Assembly: GCF_900078385.1 (NCBI RefSeq) | Contig: NZ_FLQR01000006.1 | Location: 434,001 to 498,000 of the forward strand | Source of the DNA: an uncultured Microbacterium sp. | Lineage (GTDB): Bacteria > Actinomycetota > Actinomycetes > Actinomycetales > Microbacteriaceae | Direction: 5' to 3' | DNA: 64,000 nucleotides | Part shown: piece by piece, positions 1 through 7,640 of the stretch | Layout: each line of letters starts with the position of its first letter | Position numbering within the stretch: the first letter of the stretch is position 1 | The notes under the pieces: model-generated | Told to the model about the DNA's origin: nothing | Database searches by the model: none | Seen by the model: only the letters and a program-made list of their open reading frames with translations | Position numbers and translations under genes: made by a program

Positions 1-132
1 TGGGGTGTTGATCGTCAACTTGAGGGTGGTCGGCTGCGCCTCGGGAGCGGCTTCGCCACCTGCGCATCCGCTCATCGCGATTACGGCGGCCAGGGTGACA
101 GCCCCCGCCGCGAGAAGGCGTGTCTTCTTCAT
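1..132 (-). CDS. Sugar ABC transporter substrate-binding lipoprotein, N-terminal part
   Basis: Leftward gene cut by the left edge; 44 codons are visible. It begins MKKTRLLAAG and carries a lipoprotein signal peptide: two lysines and an arginine, an Ala/Val/Leu core, then the lipobox-like MSGC, whose Cys is followed by AGGEAAPEA. The start is set by AAGGAG about 6 nt upstream (plus strand 138-145). A lipoprotein start divergent from a LacI-type regulator is the usual arrangement of a CUT1-type sugar binding protein. That family call is inferred from context because the binding domain lies outside the window. Confidence 0.7.
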   Translation of the reverse strand, partial: MKKTRLLAAGAVTLAAVIAMSGCAGGEAAPEAQPTTLKLTINTP

Positions 133-179
133 CCGAACTCCTTTGTCCCAACACTCAGATGTGCGCCACCGCTGGTCGG

Positions 180-225
180 TAACACGTGTCAACTGACTGT
201 AGGGCACACGTGTTACTAATGTCCA
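180..225. promoter_or_regulatory. Paired ACACGTGT operators in the divergent lacI/lipoprotein promoter
   Basis: TAACACGTGT at 180-189 and its exact reverse complement ACACGTGTTA at 206-215 form two palindromic boxes with centres 24 bp apart. On the minus strand TGGACA (220-225) and TACAGT (196-201), separated by 18 bp, could be the -35 and -10 of the leftward lipoprotein gene. One box then lies in the spacer and the other just downstream, as expected for repression by the LacI-family protein encoded at 259. The operator reading is inference from symmetry and position. Confidence 0.6.
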
Positions 226-258
226 CTAACGCAGGTGCGGGTGTGTCAGGATGTCCCC

Positions 259-1251
259 GTGACTATTCGGGAATCGCGCCCGAGGCCCGCCACGAGCCTC
301 GAGGTGGCTCAGCGGGCGGGTGTCTCCCGTTCGACTGTCAGCAACATCCTGAACGGCAACGACGCACGATTCTCACCCGAAACCAGAGAACGCGTCCGCG
401 CCGCTGCGACCGAACTCGAGTATCGCCCTTCCCCAGCGGGACGGTCGCTGGTTTCTGGGCGTAGTGAGACGATCGTCGTCCTGTTGCCCAACACGACCTT
501 CAACAGCAACATCCAAGACGCCGCCGACGAAATGATGTCTGGCATGAGCGCCCTTGGGGGCAACGTGGTGCTGCGGTTCGCAAGTCGCACGGTCGACGAG
601 ACGATCGAAGCCGTGCTCGCGCTCAGGCCCCTAGCCCTCGTCGACATGGGTGTCCTCTCAGACGATGAGCGCGCGTTCGTCGAAATGCGCGGAACGATTA
701 CCGTCCCGAGCAGACAGAATGCGACCGGCGCTCTGCCATCCGATGGCGGCATCGGTGCCATCCAAGCGCGAGCGCTGCTCGACGGGGGCAGACGCGAACT
801 GTGGTTCGCCGCGCTCCAGGATGCTCGTGTCGATCCGTACGGCGCGACGCGATTCCAGGCACTGCGCCAGTTCTGCGTCGACGAAGGCCTACCGCCGATT
901 CAGAGGGTGGCTGTTCCCCTGACAACACAGGGCGGCACGGCCGCCGTCAAGAAGATGCTCACAAGCGGCGAACCCGTAGGCGTCGCCTGCTACAACGACG
1001 ACGTAGCGATGGCGGTCCTCGCCGGTTGCCGCGTTCTCACGGTCGAGGTTCCCACGGCTCTCTCGCTCGTGGGCGTCGACCACACACCTGCGGGTCGGCT
1101 GGGTTCACCGCCTCTCACGACGATCGACACCGACCTGCGCGGGTTGATCCACCATCTCGCGGACGATCTCCGCGCCCGGCTCGGCGCACCGCCGCTCTCC
1201 GACGCCCGCCTGCCGACGGGGTTCACACTCGTGCGCGGCGGTACCACCTGA
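259..1251 (+). CDS. LacI-family transcriptional regulator
   Basis: 330-residue regulator. The LacI helix-turn-helix lies at about residues 12-31 (TSLEVAQRAGVSRSTVSNIL), followed by the hinge and a periplasmic-binding-like effector domain; the C-terminal segment LSLVGVDHTP matches the usual LSVVGFDD region. I chose GTG 259 over an in-frame ATG at 235 because CAGGAT sits exactly 6 nt before the GTG, the leaderless pattern of many genes here. It diverges from the lipoprotein at the left edge, with paired ACACGTGT boxes between them, so local sugar-responsive repression is likely. The gene looks less GC-rich and has fewer GGATGCC heptamers than its neighbours, which may mean later acquisition. 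The effector is unknown. Confidence 0.88.
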   Translation: MTIRESRPRPATSLEVAQRAGVSRSTVSNILNGNDARFSPETRERVRAAATELEYRPSPAGRSLVSGRSETIVVLLPNTTFNSNIQDAADEMMSGMSALGGNVVLRFASRTVDETIEAVLALRPLALVDMGVLSDDERAFVEMRGTITVPSRQNATGALPSDGGIGAIQARALLDGGRRELWFAALQDARVDPYGATRFQALRQFCVDEGLPPIQRVAVPLTTQGGTAAVKKMLTSGEPVGVACYNDDVAMAVLAGCRVLTVEVPTALSLVGVDHTPAGRLGSPPLTTIDTDLRGLIHHLADDLRARLGAPPLSDARLPTGFTLVRGGTT

Positions 1252-1523
1252 GGTCTCGGAGTCCGCACGCGGCGCCCGTTGAAGTCACTCGATACCGATC
1301 TCGCATTCACGATCCGTACGATTCCGAATCGCATCGTGCGCGCGTCCCAGAGGGCAGACGATCCCCGCATGCCAGTTCCAACGACCATCAGCCCGGACGC
1401 GCAGGCCATCCTGCGGCACGCGGGGGCCTCACCGATCCCGGATCCGACGAAGGACACCTCGGGGACACCTGGCGCGATCGCGAAGAGCCCGACAGCGCGG
1501 ACGCTCCCGTAGCGGGAATGTGA
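1252..1523. other. Intergenic stretch without a convincing gene
   Basis: Between the lacI stop and the tRNA terminator. A 77-codon plus-strand frame (1279-1512) exists, but it has no ribosome binding site, no recognisable domain and a composition expected by chance at this GC. Nothing else is seen here. Confidence 0.6.
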
Positions 1524-1547
1524 AAAGCCCCGGGCAACCGGGGCTTT
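1524..1547 (-). terminator. Rho-independent terminator of tRNA-Ser(GCT)
   Basis: A 9-bp perfect stem (AAAGCCCCG at 1524-1532 with CGGGGCTTT at 1539-1547) and a 6-nt loop. Read leftward it ends in a short TTTT run and lies just after the CCA end of the tRNA. Confidence 0.8.
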
Positions 1548-1549
1548 CA

Positions 1550-1641
1550 TGGCGGAGACGGAGGGATTTGAACCCTCGGTTCCCTTACGGGAACTCCACC
1601 TTAGCAGGGTGGTGCACTAGGCCTGACTATGCGACGTCTCC
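1550..1641 (-). tRNA. tRNA-Ser (anticodon GCT)
   Basis: Type II tRNA with a long variable arm. The acceptor GGAGACG (5' end at 1641) pairs with CGTCTCC, followed by discriminator G and an encoded CCA (1552-1550). The anticodon loop contains CTGCTAA, giving GCT, which reads AGC/AGT serine codons. The T-arm carries GGTTCAAATCC. Confidence 0.95.
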
Positions 1642-1781
1642 AGGCATCCAGCCGGAAACGGCGCAGATGCACCCGGCAATCATAACCGGTCCGGGACGTC
1701 GGACCGAACCGCATCCCGCGGCCCCGGTACCCCACCGGCATCCCGATGTAAAGCCTCTGCTCCCCTCCCCGGGGCCGACCG

Positions 1782-1793
1782 TACCGTGACGGC
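1782..1793 (+). promoter_or_regulatory. Leaderless promoter -10 of the SDR gene
   Basis: TACCGT at 1782-1787 is followed by 6 nt and the ATG at 1794, with no Shine-Dalgarno sequence. This fits transcription starting at or next to the start codon. Confidence 0.55.
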
Positions 1794-2597
1794 ATGACCG
1801 ACAACTTCGCTCCCCGCCACGCCATCGTCACGGCATCCGACTCGGGTATCGGCGCAGCCACCGCCGTCGCGCTCGCCCATGCTGGGATCGAGGTCGGCAT
1901 CACGTGGCACAGCGATGAGGAGGGTGCGCAGCGCACCGCCGAGGCCGTGCGCGCCGCGGGCTCCCGCGCCGTCGTGGCACGCTTCGACGCGACCGACCTG
2001 CGCACGGTTCCCGCGACGATCGACGCCCTCGCGGACGAGCTGGGCGGCGTCGACGTCTTCGTCAACAACGCCGGCGGCGGAGGCGGCATCCCGTTCCTCG
2101 AGCTCACGCTCGACGACTGGCGGCAGACCGTCGCCCTGAACCTCGACGGCGCGTTCGCCGGTATGCAGGCCGCGGCCCAGCGGATGGTCGCGGCCGGTCA
2201 CGGCGGGCGGATCATCGCGATCACGAGCGTCCACGAGCACCAGCCGCGCGTGGGTTCGTCGCACTACGTCGCCGCCAAGCACGGCCTCGGCGGCCTCGTG
2301 AAGACGATGGCGCAGGAGCTCGGCGCGCACGGCATCACCGTCAACGCCGTCGCCCCCGGCGAGATCGCGACACCGCTCAACGACATGGAGTCCGAGGACG
2401 CCGAGAAGACCCACCGCCCCGGCATCCCGGTCCCGCGCCCCGGCACACCCGAGGAGATCGCGGCCGTGGTCGCGTTCCTCGCCTCACCGGCGGCGTCCTA
2501 CGTCACCGGGGCGAGCTGGCCGGTCGACGGCGGCATGCTGACGATGGGACCGCAGGCCGGCTCGCACCTCGAATCCGACGCGTGGCGTCGGGGCTGA
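1794..2597 (+). CDS. SDR family oxidoreductase
   Basis: 267-residue classical short-chain dehydrogenase/reductase of the glucose-1-dehydrogenase/3-oxoacyl-reductase type, with an NAD(P)-binding Rossmann fold. Residues 13-20 read TASDSGIG, so the first glycine of the usual TGxxxGxG motif is alanine. NNAG is at 91-94, the catalytic Ser near 145, and the YxxxK pair is Tyr158/Lys162. The C-terminal SPAASYVTGASWPVDGG is the standard end of the family. The gene is monocistronic and converges with the LCP gene, only 3 bp separating their stops. Substrate cannot be deduced; a sugar or polyol is one guess. Confidence 0.9.
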   Translation: MTDNFAPRHAIVTASDSGIGAATAVALAHAGIEVGITWHSDEEGAQRTAEAVRAAGSRAVVARFDATDLRTVPATIDALADELGGVDVFVNNAGGGGGIPFLELTLDDWRQTVALNLDGAFAGMQAAAQRMVAAGHGGRIIAITSVHEHQPRVGSSHYVAAKHGLGGLVKTMAQELGAHGITVNAVAPGEIATPLNDMESEDAEKTHRPGIPVPRPGTPEEIAAVVAFLASPAASYVTGASWPVDGGMLTMGPQAGSHLESDAWRRG

Positions 2598-2600
2598 GGA

Positions 2601-3902
2601 CTACGGCTCGGCGCGGGTGCAGGTGACCTGCTTCGCCGTCTGGCCGGTGACCGAGCTCGGCAGTTCGACGGCGTCGTCTGCGGTCGGCGTCTCGGTCGCG
2701 TCCGGCGTCGCGGTCGCATCGGGGGTCGCCGTCGGCGATCCCGCGGTGCCGTCGCCGTCGGCCTCACCGACGACTTCGACGCCGTTGCCGCCGCTGACCT
2801 CACCGGTCAGCTTGAGGGGCTTGTTGTCGGCGATCGCCTGGAACAGCACGTCCGCCGCCCACGTCACCGGGAGCACCCGCGCGCCGCCCGGGGCGTACTC
2901 GGTCGGGTACTGCACGAAGACGATGTCCTCGTAGGCGACGTCCTTGACGGCCATCGCGATCTGCACCATGCGCGTGGCGTTCGCGAGCGACGAGCTCAGC
3001 ACGAGCTGGCCGTTGTTGACCTGCTGCAGCGCGGTCGTCGCGAGGCCGAAGAGCGCCTGCGGGTTGGCGAGCACGGCGCCCGACTTCAGCTTCCGGACGA
3101 GCGAGCCCATGAACTGCTGCTGGTTGGAGATGCGTCCGAGGTCGGAGCCGTCGCCGATGCCATGCCGGATGCGGAGGAACTGCAGGGCCTCCGCGCCGAC
3201 GAGGGTGTGCTGACCCTTGGTCAGGTTGAGGCCCGTGTGCGCGTCCTGGACGTCGTCGGAGAGGCAGACGTCGACGCCGCCGATCGCATCGGACATGTTG
3301 ATGACGCCGGTCCAGCGGATGGATGCCGCGAACTGGATGTCGACCCCGGTGAGCTCCTCGATCGTGAGCACGCTGCACTGCAGGCCGCCGTACATGTACG
3401 ACGAGTTGAGCATCTGGGCGCTCATGGCCGAGTTGCTCCCGCCGTCCTTGGTCGGGCACGACGGGATGGGGACGATCATGTCGCGGGGGAACGAGACCAC
3501 GGTGACGCGGCGCGGCGAATCGCTGATGTTCAGCAGCATCGTCACGTCGTTGCGCTCACCGCCGTCGTCGTGCGCACACCGGGGGAAGAGTTCGAGGTCC
3601 TGCCCTTCGCACGAGTCGGTGCCGACGACGAGCATGTTGACGCCGCCCTCGATCTCGCCGATCGTCGGCGGCAGCGAGGACTCGTCGTCGCCGATCGAGA
3701 CCCCGCTCTCCTCCAGGGCGCGCGCGGCATCCCACACCGCGAAGGCGCCGACCGCGCCGATGCTGATCGCCAGCACCGCGACGACGGCCCCGAGGATCTG
3801 CAGCACCTGGACGAACGGGTGCGGCGAGGAGAGGATGCCGTGCCGCGCGACCGGGTGCCGGCGGTGCCGGGACGCCTTGGCGGCGGGGGTGGGCTCGCTC
3901 AC
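2601..3902 (-). CDS. LytR-CpsA-Psr (LCP) family cell-wall glycopolymer ligase
   Basis: 433 residues. LCP proteins attach teichoic-acid-like or other glycopolymers to peptidoglycan at the outer membrane face. A basic N-terminal tail is followed by one transmembrane helix (about residues 31-57), then the LCP domain with VVGTDS, RNDVTMLL, SFPRD (to residue 141) and the Arg/Asp-rich lipid-phosphate-binding segment RIRHGIGDGSDLGR. The C-terminus is a Thr/Pro/Ala/Asp low-complexity tail, a typical wall-spanning linker. The frame is open further upstream but runs through the tRNA-Ser gene. GTG 3902 is preferred because GAAAGGA lies 5 nt upstream and it avoids the tRNA. Confidence 0.92.
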   Translation of the reverse strand: MSEPTPAAKASRHRRHPVARHGILSSPHPFVQVLQILGAVVAVLAISIGAVGAFAVWDAARALEESGVSIGDDESSLPPTIGEIEGGVNMLVVGTDSCEGQDLELFPRCAHDDGGERNDVTMLLNISDSPRRVTVVSFPRDMIVPIPSCPTKDGGSNSAMSAQMLNSSYMYGGLQCSVLTIEELTGVDIQFAASIRWTGVINMSDAIGGVDVCLSDDVQDAHTGLNLTKGQHTLVGAEALQFLRIRHGIGDGSDLGRISNQQQFMGSLVRKLKSGAVLANPQALFGLATTALQQVNNGQLVLSSSLANATRMVQIAMAVKDVAYEDIVFVQYPTEYAPGGARVLPVTWAADVLFQAIADNKPLKLTGEVSGGNGVEVVGEADGDGTAGSPTATPDATATPDATETPTADDAVELPSSVTGQTAKQVTCTRAEP

Positions 3903-3922
3903 GGACGTCCTTTCACAAACTG

Positions 3923-4007
3923 CGGAGGGTGTGGGATTCGAACCCACGGGACATTGCTGCCCACCGGTTTTCAAGACCGGATCCTTCGGCCGCTCGGACA
4001 ACCCTCC
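3923..4007 (-). tRNA. tRNA-Ser (anticodon TGA)
   Basis: Type II tRNA. The acceptor GGAGGGT (5' end at 4007) pairs with ACCCTCC (3930-3924), discriminator G at 3923. The anticodon loop CTTGAAA gives TGA, reading UCA/UCN serine codons. The T-arm has GGTTCGAATCC. CCA is not fully encoded: CA then G follow the discriminator. Confidence 0.95.
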
Positions 4008-4011
4008 CGAC

Positions 4012-4049
4012 GGATGCCAACGGCATCCGACGAACAGGCGTCGAGTCTA
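4012..4049 (-). promoter_or_regulatory. tRNA-Ser(TGA) promoter region with leader hairpin
   Basis: Minus-strand TAGACT (4044-4049) is a good -10 hexamer about 37 nt before the tRNA 5' end. Between them lies a perfect hairpin, GGATGCC-AAC-GGCATCC (4012-4028), which would sit in the 5' leader of the precursor tRNA. No clear -35 is seen. Confidence 0.45.
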
Positions 4050-4108
4050 GTGGACGGGTTCACTCCCCATTTTCGCCGGAACGGCTGTGGACCCGCTGAA
4101 TGGGGCGG

Positions 4109-5026
4109 TCAGAGCCTGCGGAGCACGTCGGCGACGCCGCCGTGCTGCACGGAGCCGGTCGTCTCGGACGCCTCGCTGCGGACATCCTCGGGACCTTGCG
4201 CCATCGCGATGGCGCGGCCGCCGTGCTCGCGCGCCCAGCGGAACATCCCCACGTCGTTGCGACCGTCACCCATGACCAGCACATGCGGGGGGTCGACGCC
4301 CAGCCAGACCCGCACCTTCTCCAGCGCCGTGGACTTGTCCACGCCCTGCGGGGCGATGTCGAGCCATGCCGACCAGCCGACAGCGTAGGAGACCTTGTTC
4401 AGGCCGATCCGCGCGACGAGGTCGACGAAGTCCTCATCGGTATCGTCCGGGGAGACCACGACGACACGGCAGACGGGGGATGCGGAGAGCTCGGCGAACG
4501 GGACGCGGCGGGCGTTCTGCAGGTTCCAGTCGTCGAGCTGCTCGGTGTAGAGGCGCCGTCCGTCGGGGAGCTCCACCATGTACCGGGCCTCCGGCAGGTG
4601 CTCGCGCAGCAGCTTCAGCACCTCGGCCGGGTCGAACGTCTCCACGTGGAACCGCTCGTAACGCAGCTCGTCGCCGAAGTCGCCCGCGATCCGCTTCATG
4701 ATGACGGCGCCGTTGGAGCAGACGACGTACTCGGGCTGCATCTCCAGGATGCGCAGGATGCCGCGGGTGCCCTCCCATGAGCGGCCGGTCGCGAGCATGA
4801 TCTCGTGCCCCGCGCGGTGCGCGTGCGCAACCGCGGCGACGACGCCCGGGCTCAGGGTCTCGTCCTCGAGGAGGACGGTCCCGTCGACGTCGAGGGCGAT
4901 GAGGAGGCGCTCGGTGGGGACGTCCGGGTTCTCGGTGTCCTCGGCGATCTCCTCGACGAGCTCCGCGGCCTTCGTCGGCCGGACCACCTTGACGGAGCCG
5001 GTCGGCGGGAGATGCGCTTCGCTCAC
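4109..5026 (-). CDS. HAD superfamily (Cof-type) hydrolase
   Basis: 305-residue Cof/YidA-type phosphatase, probably acting on sugar phosphates or small phosphorylated metabolites. Motif I is DVDGT with the nucleophile near Asp46 and the acid/base at Asp48. A C2-type cap domain follows. The late motif [14 protein letters not shown] supplies the Mg-binding aspartates. The GTG start at 5026 overlaps the serS stop by 4 bp (GTGA), so it is translationally coupled to serS. About 40 residues precede the HAD domain and are acidic with no recognised fold. Confidence 0.88.
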   Translation of the reverse strand: MSEAHLPPTGSVKVVRPTKAAELVEEIAEDTENPDVPTERLLIALDVDGTVLLEDETLSPGVVAAVAHAHRAGHEIMLATGRSWEGTRGILRILEMQPEYVVCSNGAVIMKRIAGDFGDELRYERFHVETFDPAEVLKLLREHLPEARYMVELPDGRRLYTEQLDDWNLQNARRVPFAELSASPVCRVVVVSPDDTDEDFVDLVARIGLNKVSYAVGWSAWLDIAPQGVDKSTALEKVRVWLGVDPPHVLVMGDGRNDVGMFRWAREHGGRAIAMAQGPEDVRSEASETTGSVQHGGVADVLRRL

Positions 5027-6303
5027 GCGATCGGCTCCGCGATCTCGAGGCCACCGAGGTACGGGCGCAGCGCCTCGGGGATCCACACCGAGCCGTCGGC
5101 GCGCTGGTGGGTCTCCAGCAGCGCGACGATCCAGCGGGTGGTGGCGAGCGTGCCGTTGAGCGTCGCGACGTGCGCCGTCTTGCCGAGCCCGCCCCCTTCG
5201 ACCGGCGGCCGGTGGCGGATGTCGAGGCGCCGCGCCTGGAAGGTCGTGCAGTTCGAGGTGCTCGTCAGCTCGCGGTACGCGCCCTGGGTGGGGACCCACG
5301 CCTCGACGTCGTACTTGCGGGCGGCCGAGGAGCCGAGGTCGCCGGCGGCGACGTCGATCACGCGGTAGCTGAGGCCCAGGTCCTGCAGCATCCGCTCCTG
5401 CATCTCCACGAGACGCAGGTGCTCTGCTTCGGCATCCTCCGGGGTGGTGTAGACGAACATCTCCAGCTTGTTGAACTGGTGCAGGCGGATGATGCCGCGG
5501 GTGTCCTTGCCGTGCGAGCCGGCCTCACGGCGGTAGCAGGTGGACCAGCCGGCGTAGCGCCTCGCGCCGCGGGTGAGGTCGAGGATCTCCCCCATGTGGA
5601 ACCCGGCGAGGGGGACCTCGCTCGTGCCCACGAGGTAGAGGTCGTCGTCGTCGAGCCGGTACACCTCGTCGGCGTGCTGGCCGAGGAAGCCCGTGCCGCG
5701 CATGACCTCGGAGCGGACGAGCGTCGGCGGGATGACGGGGATGAAGCCGGCGGCGAGCGCGCGGTCCAGACCCATGTTCATGATGGCGAGCTCGAGGCGC
5801 GCGCCGATGCCGGTGAGGAAGGTGAACCGCGCGCCGGAGACCTTCGCGCCACGTTCCATGTCGATCGCGCCGAGCAGTTCGCCGAGGGCGAGGTGGTCGC
5901 GCGGCTCGAAGTCGAACGCCGCCGGCTGCCCGTGCGTGCGGAGGGTGATGAAGTCGTCCTCGCCTCCGGCGGGGACCCCGTCCAGCACGATGTTCTCGAT
6001 CTTCGCCAGGGCCGCGTCGGCGGCCTGCTCCGCCGCGGTGACCGCCTGCTGCGCCTGCTTGACGCGGTCACTGAGCTGCTTGGCCTCGGCGACGAGCGCC
6101 GGCTTGTCCTCCTTGGCAGCCTTCGCGACGGTCTTGCCGTGCGCGTTCTGCGCGGCGCGGAGCTCTTCGAAGGCCGTCAGCGCAGCGCGGCGCTCCCGGT
6201 CGGCGACGAGGGCGGCATCCACGGAATCGGCCGACTCCCCACGTGCTTCCTGCGAGCGCTTCACGATCTCCGGGGCGTCGCGGAGGAGGGCGAGATCGAT
6301 CAT
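5023..6303 (-). CDS. serS: Seryl-tRNA synthetase
   Basis: 426 residues, the normal bacterial length. It charges tRNA-Ser with serine; two tRNA-Ser genes lie within 5 kb. The N-terminal long coiled-coil arm (about residues 30-100, rich in Ala/Lys/Glu) reaches the tRNA variable arm. The class II core includes motif 2 ([17 protein letters not shown]) and motif 3 near the end ([16 protein letters not shown]). It starts with a leaderless ATG: TAGACT (plus 6310-6315 complement) lies exactly 6 nt upstream and there is no Shine-Dalgarno. It is divergent from the lipid-kinase gene, with 62 bp between starts. Confidence 0.98.
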   Translation of the reverse strand: MIDLALLRDAPEIVKRSQEARGESADSVDAALVADRERRAALTAFEELRAAQNAHGKTVAKAAKEDKPALVAEAKQLSDRVKQAQQAVTAAEQAADAALAKIENIVLDGVPAGGEDDFITLRTHGQPAAFDFEPRDHLALGELLGAIDMERGAKVSGARFTFLTGIGARLELAIMNMGLDRALAAGFIPVIPPTLVRSEVMRGTGFLGQHADEVYRLDDDDLYLVGTSEVPLAGFHMGEILDLTRGARRYAGWSTCYRREAGSHGKDTRGIIRLHQFNKLEMFVYTTPEDAEAEHLRLVEMQERMLQDLGLSYRVIDVAAGDLGSSAARKYDVEAWVPTQGAYRELTSTSNCTTFQARRLDIRHRPPVEGGGLGKTAHVATLNGTLATTRWIVALLETHQRADGSVWIPEALRPYLGGLEIAEPIA

Positions 6304-6309
6304 CCGTCA

Positions 6310-6365
6310 AGTCTAGCCAGCGGGGTGGTCGCTCCTCCCCCGCGTGCGGGTCCTAGTCTGTTCCC
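6310..6365. promoter_or_regulatory. Divergent leaderless promoters of serS and the lipid kinase
   Basis: Minus-strand TAGACT (6310-6315) lies 6 nt before serS. Plus-strand TAGTCT (6354-6359) lies 6 nt before the ATG at 6366. Neither gene has a Shine-Dalgarno sequence. The two -10 boxes share a 38-bp spacer, so polymerase binding to one may affect the other. Confidence 0.6.
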
Positions 6366-7574
6366 ATGGGGCCTCTCTCTGACGACGACCGTGGTGCCGA
6401 GCCGTCCGACGCGCCGGACCCCGCGCGGGGCGCGACGCCCGACGCACCCGACCCCGTCGAGGCGGCCGCGCCGGACGACACCATCCGCGAGCCGGATGAT
6501 GTCGCGCCCGACACGACCGACGGCGAGGGCGGCGAAGCCCGCCGCGTGGATGCCGAGGGCCGCACCGAGCCGATCTCCGAGGGCGGCCGACGGCCGAACC
6601 CGAAGGCCGCGCTGGTCTACAACCCGATCAAGGTCGACGCCGACGAGCTGCGCGCGACCGTGACGCGGCTGGCCGCCGAGGCAGGGTGGGTGGAGCCGCT
6701 CTTCTACGAGACCACCGTCGACGACCTGGGCGATGACGTGACCCGTCAGGCGCTGGCCGAAGACGTCGATGCCGTCCTCGTCGCCGGCGGCGACGGCACG
6801 GTGCGCGCCGTCTCCGAGGCGATGACAGGATCCGGCGTCCCGCTCACGATCGTGCCGAGCGGGACCGGCAACCTGCTGGCCCGCAACCTGCAACTGCCCT
6901 TGGATGACGCGGAGGCCATGATCCGTGCGACCTTCGACGGCGAGACGCTGCCGATCGACGTCGGGTTCGCCAAGATCACGCGGTCCGACGCGGCCTCCGA
7001 GGAGCGCGCGTTCGTCGTGATGGGCGGCATGGGGCTCGACGCCGCCATGATCGCGAACACCAACGGCGACCTGAAGAAGAAGGTCGGCTGGGTCGCCTAC
7101 GTCGACGGCGCGGCCCGCTCGCTCGTCGGCGCCAAGCCCTTCCCCGTCATGTACCAGCTGCCCGGGCACCGCATGCACCGTGCGAACGTGCAGAGCGTGC
7201 TGGTGGCCAACTGCGGGTCGCTCCCGGCCGGACTCGAGCTCATCCCCGAGGCATCCGTGACCGACGGCCAGCTCGACGTCGTCGTCGTGCAGCCGAAGGG
7301 GGCCTTCGGCTGGTTGCTGGTCTGGCGCCGCGTCGCGTGGGACAACAGCGTGCTGCGGCGCTTCCGTGCGGGGCGGAAGTTCCTCGCTCTCACGACGAAG
7401 GACAGTGCCGTGCGCTACACCCGCGGTGTCGGCATCGACATCGCGACGCAGGCGGCCCAGCCCGTGCAGCTGGACGGCGATGAGTTCGGCGAGGGCACGC
7501 ACCTGCACTGCCGCGTCGAGAACGGCGGCCTGCTGGTCACCGTGCCGCGCGGGCACGAGATCACGGCGCGCTGA
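6366..7574 (+). CDS. Diacylglycerol/lipid kinase (DAGK catalytic domain, YegS-like)
   Basis: 402 residues. The family transfers ATP phosphate to diacylglycerol, sphingosine-like or related lipids at the membrane. The catalytic domain starts near residue 78 (PKAALVYNPIK), with the nucleotide-binding GGDGT at 141-145 and PSGTGN at 164-169. The C-terminal beta domain has the LDGDEFGEGT segment. The first 75 residues are an Asp/Pro/Ala/Glu-rich extension without predicted structure, longer than in typical YegS/DgkB proteins. The start is a leaderless ATG 6 nt after TAGTCT. The true lipid substrate is not shown by sequence. Confidence 0.9.
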   Translation: MGPLSDDDRGAEPSDAPDPARGATPDAPDPVEAAAPDDTIREPDDVAPDTTDGEGGEARRVDAEGRTEPISEGGRRPNPKAALVYNPIKVDADELRATVTRLAAEAGWVEPLFYETTVDDLGDDVTRQALAEDVDAVLVAGGDGTVRAVSEAMTGSGVPLTIVPSGTGNLLARNLQLPLDDAEAMIRATFDGETLPIDVGFAKITRSDAASEERAFVVMGGMGLDAAMIANTNGDLKKKVGWVAYVDGAARSLVGAKPFPVMYQLPGHRMHRANVQSVLVANCGSLPAGLELIPEASVTDGQLDVVVVQPKGAFGWLLVWRRVAWDNSVLRRFRAGRKFLALTTKDSAVRYTRGVGIDIATQAAQPVQLDGDEFGEGTHLHCRVENGGLLVTVPRGHEITAR

Positions 7575-7640
7575 GCGCCGGCTCGACGGCGTGACCGCAT
7601 CCTCCGCCCGCTTCCGTCTCCGGCACGGCAGGATGGTGGG

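Noticed and set aside
1279..1512. 77-codon plus-strand ORF after the first lacI
   Set aside because: There is no ribosome binding site, no domain and no neighbouring operon; a minus-strand frame of similar quality covers the same bases.
3903..4001. N-terminal extension of the LCP protein
   Set aside because: The extra 33 codons run through the tRNA-Ser(TGA) gene. GTG 3902 has a good ribosome binding site.
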